DNA from: Caproiciproducens sp. CPB-2
Lineage (GTDB): Bacteria; Bacillota; Clostridia; Oscillospirales; Acutalibacteraceae
Reading direction: 5' to 3'
NCBI RefSeq assembly: GCF_036287215.1
Contig: NZ_CP142860.1
Span: 3,162,001-3,226,000 of the forward strand
Length of the DNA stretch: 64,000 nt
The position numbers and the translations under genes are program-made. The notes beneath the pieces were generated by a model. The model did no database searches. It was given only the letters and a program-made list of their open reading frames with translations, and was not told the origin of the DNA. Positions 61,258 through 64,000 of this stretch are shown here, piece by piece (position 1 is the first letter of the stretch; every line of letters begins with the position of its first letter).

Positions 61258-62748
61258 TTATTCTTTGGCCTGCTCGGATGATCCGTCCTTTAACAGGTGC
61301 GGCTCGTTGATTTTGGGCAGCCAGAATTCAAACTGACAATATTCATTCTGCACGCTGCTGACATTAATTTCCCCACCGTGCAGCTTAATAATCGTACGGA
61401 CGATATACAATCCCAGGCCCATCCCGTTTTTATCCTGGCTGCGGGACTTGTCGGTCTTGTAGAAACGGTCGAAAATCAGCGAAAGCTCCTCCGGAGCAAT
61501 ACCCGGACCGCTGTTTTTGATCACGACGCTGGTCCTGTCGGGCTGGTCAAGGATCCTGATCTCGATATACCCGCCCACATTGGTAAACTTGACCGCGTTT
61601 TCTATCAGATTATACACGACCTGATGAATCATGTCCGGATCGCCGTCCACAAACAGGCTTTCCGCATCCTCCAGCCCGCGGATTTCCAGCTTCTTGTCTT
61701 CAATCGCCTTTTCAAAGGACAGAAGCGCGATCAGAATCGTATTGGTCAGGTCAAACCTTCCCGGGCGGAGCTTCAGCTCGCCGCTGTCGATTCTGGAAAG
61801 GTCCAGCATGGTGCGCACCAGCCGGGACAGCCTTTTGACCTCCTGCGAGACGATATTCAGATAATGGCTCTGCTTCTCCTCGGGAATCGTGCCGTCCAGG
61901 ATCCCGTCGATAAAGCCCGCGATCGTCGTCATCGGCGTTTTCAGCTCGTGCGATACGTTTGCGATAAAATTGCGCCTTACGTTTTCGCCCGTGGAGAGGG
62001 AACTCGCCATGTTGTTGAAGGCGATCGCCAGCTGGCCGATTTCGTCCTGGCTGGTGACCGGCACGCGCACGGAAAAGTTTCCGTCCCCGAAGGAGCGCGC
62101 CGCCGCGGCCATATTGCGCAGCGGCTGGACCAGCTTATAGGAGAACAGCCACACCGCGCAGAAGGATACCATAAACGCGGCGATAGCGGCCAGCAGGAAC
62201 ATCCGCAGGATTTCCCCGCGGAAAGAATTGAACGACCGCACATTGTAAGCCGTGAACACGGCGCCAATGGCGGTCTTGCTGCCGTCGATATTCACCACGT
62301 TGATCGGCACCCCGACAATGTAATAAGGCTGGCTGTAAATTCCGCCCATGGTTCCCTGATTGTTGTACCCGCCGGAGATCGCCTTTTTCATGATTTCCTC
62401 GCTGACATTCCGGCCGTCATTGATCCCGCTGGTGCTGTCGTAGGAGGCGATCACGATCTGGCCGTTCAGCTTTGTCACAAAGATATCCGCGTCGATGTTG
62501 TCGGAAAAGGCCGCGATAAACGCCTTCATCCGGTCGGTGTGGATCGTATAGACGTTGTCCTCCACCGAAGTAACGCTGTCCGCCGCGATTGCCGCCACGC
62601 TCTCGGCGTTCTTCCTCAGCAGGTTCCTTTTTTCCGTCTGCCAGTAGTTCGAAAAGAAAATCAGCATGACGAAGCTCAGGAACAGAAAGCTGATGAAAAT
62701 AATCGAGGAGGTAATCCGCAGATACTTTTTAAACAGTGTTTTCTGCAT
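61258..62748 (-). CDS. PhoR/WalK-like sensor histidine kinase
   Basis: A 496-residue kinase with two membrane helices (about 12-34 and 180-205), an extracellular sensor of 145 residues, HAMP, HisKA with the phospho-His in FIANVSHELKTPMTTIAGF, and HATPase_c with IENAVKFTNVG (N box) and SGPGIAPEEL. It starts 3 bp after the regulator stop codon. With HtrA downstream, an envelope-stress or growth role is likely (inference). Confidence 0.92.
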   Translation of the reverse strand: MQKTLFKKYLRITSSIIFISFLFLSFVMLIFFSNYWQTEKRNLLRKNAESVAAIAADSVTSVEDNVYTIHTDRMKAFIAAFSDNIDADIFVTKLNGQIVIASYDSTSGINDGRNVSEEIMKKAISGGYNNQGTMGGIYSQPYYIVGVPINVVNIDGSKTAIGAVFTAYNVRSFNSFRGEILRMFLLAAIAAFMVSFCAVWLFSYKLVQPLRNMAAAARSFGDGNFSVRVPVTSQDEIGQLAIAFNNMASSLSTGENVRRNFIANVSHELKTPMTTIAGFIDGILDGTIPEEKQSHYLNIVSQEVKRLSRLVRTMLDLSRIDSGELKLRPGRFDLTNTILIALLSFEKAIEDKKLEIRGLEDAESLFVDGDPDMIHQVVYNLIENAVKFTNVGGYIEIRILDQPDRTSVVIKNSGPGIAPEELSLIFDRFYKTDKSRSQDKNGMGLGLYIVRTIIKLHGGEINVSSVQNEYCQFEFWLPKINEPHLLKDGSSEQAKE

Positions 62749-62751
62749 TTT

Positions 62752-63441
62752 TTATTCCTTAACTTCAAATTTATAACCGACGCCCCAGACCGTTTTGAGC
62801 GCCCACTTGTCGGAGACGCCTTCCAGTTTCTCACGCAGGCGCTTGACGTGCACGTCCACGGTCCGGCTGTCGCCGTAATAATCGAAGCCCCACACCTCGT
62901 CGAGCAGCTGGTCGCGCGTAAAAACGCGGTTCGGGTTGCTCGCAAGGTGGTAAATCAGTTCCATTTCCTTCGGCGGCGTGTCGACCTGAACGCCGTTGAC
63001 CCGCAGCTCGTAGTTCGTAAGGTTGATGGAAAGCTTGTCGTATTTGACCTCTTTCACCAGCTCCTCGCTGTTTTTGCCCAGGCGGCGCAGCACGGCCTTA
63101 ATTCTGGCCACGACCTCCTTTGCCTCAAACGGCTTCACCACGTAGTCGTCCGCGCCCAGCTCCAGTCCGAGCACCTTGTCAAAGACCTCGCCTTTTGCGG
63201 TAAGCATGATGATCGGGCACTGCGATTTCTTGCGGATTTCCCGGCAGACCTGCCAGCCGTCCAGCTCGGGCAGCATGATGTCGAGCATAATCAGGTCGGG
63301 GGCTTCCGCGTCAAAAGCCTCCAGCGCCTTGCGTCCGTCGTTGGCGATCGCAACCTCAAAGCCTTCCTTTTCGATATAAAGCCTCAGCAGCTCACATATA
63401 TTCTGGTCGTCATCAACCACTAAAATTTTTCCAGCCGGCAT
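62752..63441 (-). CDS. OmpR/PhoB-family response regulator
   Basis: A 229-residue regulator. The receiver has the Asp in LIMLDIMLPELDGW and the switch Lys in VVKPFEAKEV. The winged-helix DNA-binding domain includes HLASNPNRVFTRDQLLDEVW, then SRTVDVHVKRLREKL. It is first in the regulator-kinase-htrA operon. GAGGAAGTTAAAA precedes the ATG. Confidence 0.94.
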   Translation of the reverse strand: MPAGKILVVDDDQNICELLRLYIEKEGFEVAIANDGRKALEAFDAEAPDLIMLDIMLPELDGWQVCREIRKKSQCPIIMLTAKGEVFDKVLGLELGADDYVVKPFEAKEVVARIKAVLRRLGKNSEELVKEVKYDKLSINLTNYELRVNGVQVDTPPKEMELIYHLASNPNRVFTRDQLLDEVWGFDYYGDSRTVDVHVKRLREKLEGVSDKWALKTVWGVGYKFEVKE

Positions 63442-63638
63442 TTTTAACTTCCTCCTTCATACCCCGCAGCCGCAGCGTTTTGAATTGGACGGCATCAGGA
63501 AATACGCCTGATTTTTCATTCCGAACGGAACTGCCTCCAATCTGAATGTATATATCTGATTATAAGGGAATTCCCCCGAAAAGTCATGAATTTTTTATAA
63601 AAGTTTTTAAATAATATATGAATTGCCGGCCCGCCGCA
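63442..63638. other. Upstream region of the two-component operon, cut by IS copy 2
   Basis: No gene. It contains the operon leader and a possible minus-strand -10 (TATAAT near 63558-63563) without a clear -35. The IS copy begins about 200 bp upstream of the regulator start, so its orientation could affect expression. Confidence 0.45.
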
Positions 63639-64000
63639 TGGTGTGCACCCCGTCAAGAGGACAATGAAAAAATAAAAAGATTTTTAGGACTGCTGTCCGC
63701 CGGAACCGGCGGGCAGCAATTTTTACGCAGCTTTTGCGTACTGTGCATGGAACTCCATGGGTGTCATAACAGACAATCGGCGCTGCAGTCGCCGGTAGTT
63801 GTAAAAGTAAATATACTCTGAAATGGCTTGCGTGATCTGTTTCCGGTCGGTGAATTTGCGTCCATAGTACATTTCCCGTTTGAGGATACCCCAAAAGCCT
63901 TCCATCGGCCCATTGTCAATACAGTGCGCCACTCTGGACATGCTTTGCTTCATCTTGGCGGCATGCAATTTCGAGTGAAAAGAACGGCTGGTATACTGGT
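63639..64000 (-). mobile_element. Second copy of the IS3-family element (left end, cut by window)
   Basis: Begins with TGGTGTGCACCCC and matches the first copy (from 16511) base for base over the 362 visible bases by eye, without indels. It has the same orientation. The rest lies outside the window, so its target duplication cannot be checked. Confidence 0.93.
63723..64000 (-). CDS. IS3-family transposase OrfB, C-terminal part (copy 2)
   Basis: The C-terminal 91 residues of OrfB, including the catalytic Glu in GPMEGFWGILKRE and the ending TPMEFHAQYAKAA. The protein is identical to copy 1 in this part; the start lies beyond the window edge. Confidence 0.92.
   Translation of the reverse strand, partial: QYTSRSFHSKLHAAKMKQSMSRVAHCIDNGPMEGFWGILKREMYYGRKFTDRKQITQAISEYIYFYNYRRLQRRLSVMTPMEFHAQYAKAA

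Noticed and set aside
61297..63423. A 708-codon plus-strand open frame opposite the two-component genes
   Set aside because: Antisense shadow of a recognisable kinase and regulator with all catalytic motifs.

Overview
The window looks like chromosome of a spore-forming Clostridia, probably of the Oscillospiraceae/Ruminococcaceae type. The backbone is GC-rich with Firmicutes-style ribosome binding sites. Spore genes are present (sspH-type SASP, spore photoproduct lyase, ypeB), as are AraC/YesM-type sugar sensors and a complete clostridial arginine operon. The taxonomic call is inferred from gene content; no rRNA is present.

Layout. 1-0.4 kb: start of sppA. 0.6-10.3 kb: a YtfQRT/YjfF-like sugar ABC transporter, followed in the same direction by its own YesM/YesN two-component system and an unusual lipoprotein made of two fused sugar-binding domains. 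10.5-16.4 kb: DUF3298 protein, splB, a LytTR regulator with a LiaF-like membrane partner, TelA and XpaC. 16.5-18.2 kb: a complete IS3-family (IS150-like) element that split a terminator hairpin. A second copy, identical where visible and in the same orientation, runs off the right end at 63.6 kb.

18.2-27.5 kb is an AT-rich accessory island ending at tRNA-Leu(UAG), whose 3' end is duplicated 175 bp away as an attachment-like repeat. It carries sspH, small proteins, an FMN-binding protein, a CPBP protease, a SatD/DUF3307 operon with a striking operator array, a MATE pump with an attenuator-like leader, and a DUF4417-polymorphic toxin (frameshifted) with its likely immunity gene. Four related copies of a short hairpin-plus-tail repeat lie between these modules, so the island reads as a set of repeat-bounded cassettes.

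27.6-45.6 kb is housekeeping: a methionine gamma-lyase-like PLP enzyme, GNAT, two tandem M42 peptidases, murD, a glutamine amidotransferase, ypeB, the argGHCJBDF operon behind an ARG box, a flavin reductase and hflX. 45.6-56.1 kb is a compact, translationally coupled phage structural cluster. It has terminase, portal, protease, capsid and baseplate genes but no recognisable sheath, tail tube, tape measure, lysis, integrase or replication genes. 56.1-63.4 kb: a GntR-ABC operon with a promoter-overlapping operator, DegV, HtrA, and a PhoR/PhoB-like two-component pair.

The best candidates for something undescribed are the SatD/DUF3307 pair (a class III cyclase-like protein plus a membrane protein, resembling a Pycsar-type defence layout), the repeat-bounded cassette island itself, the DUF4417-toxin architecture, and the reduced capsid/baseplate cluster.
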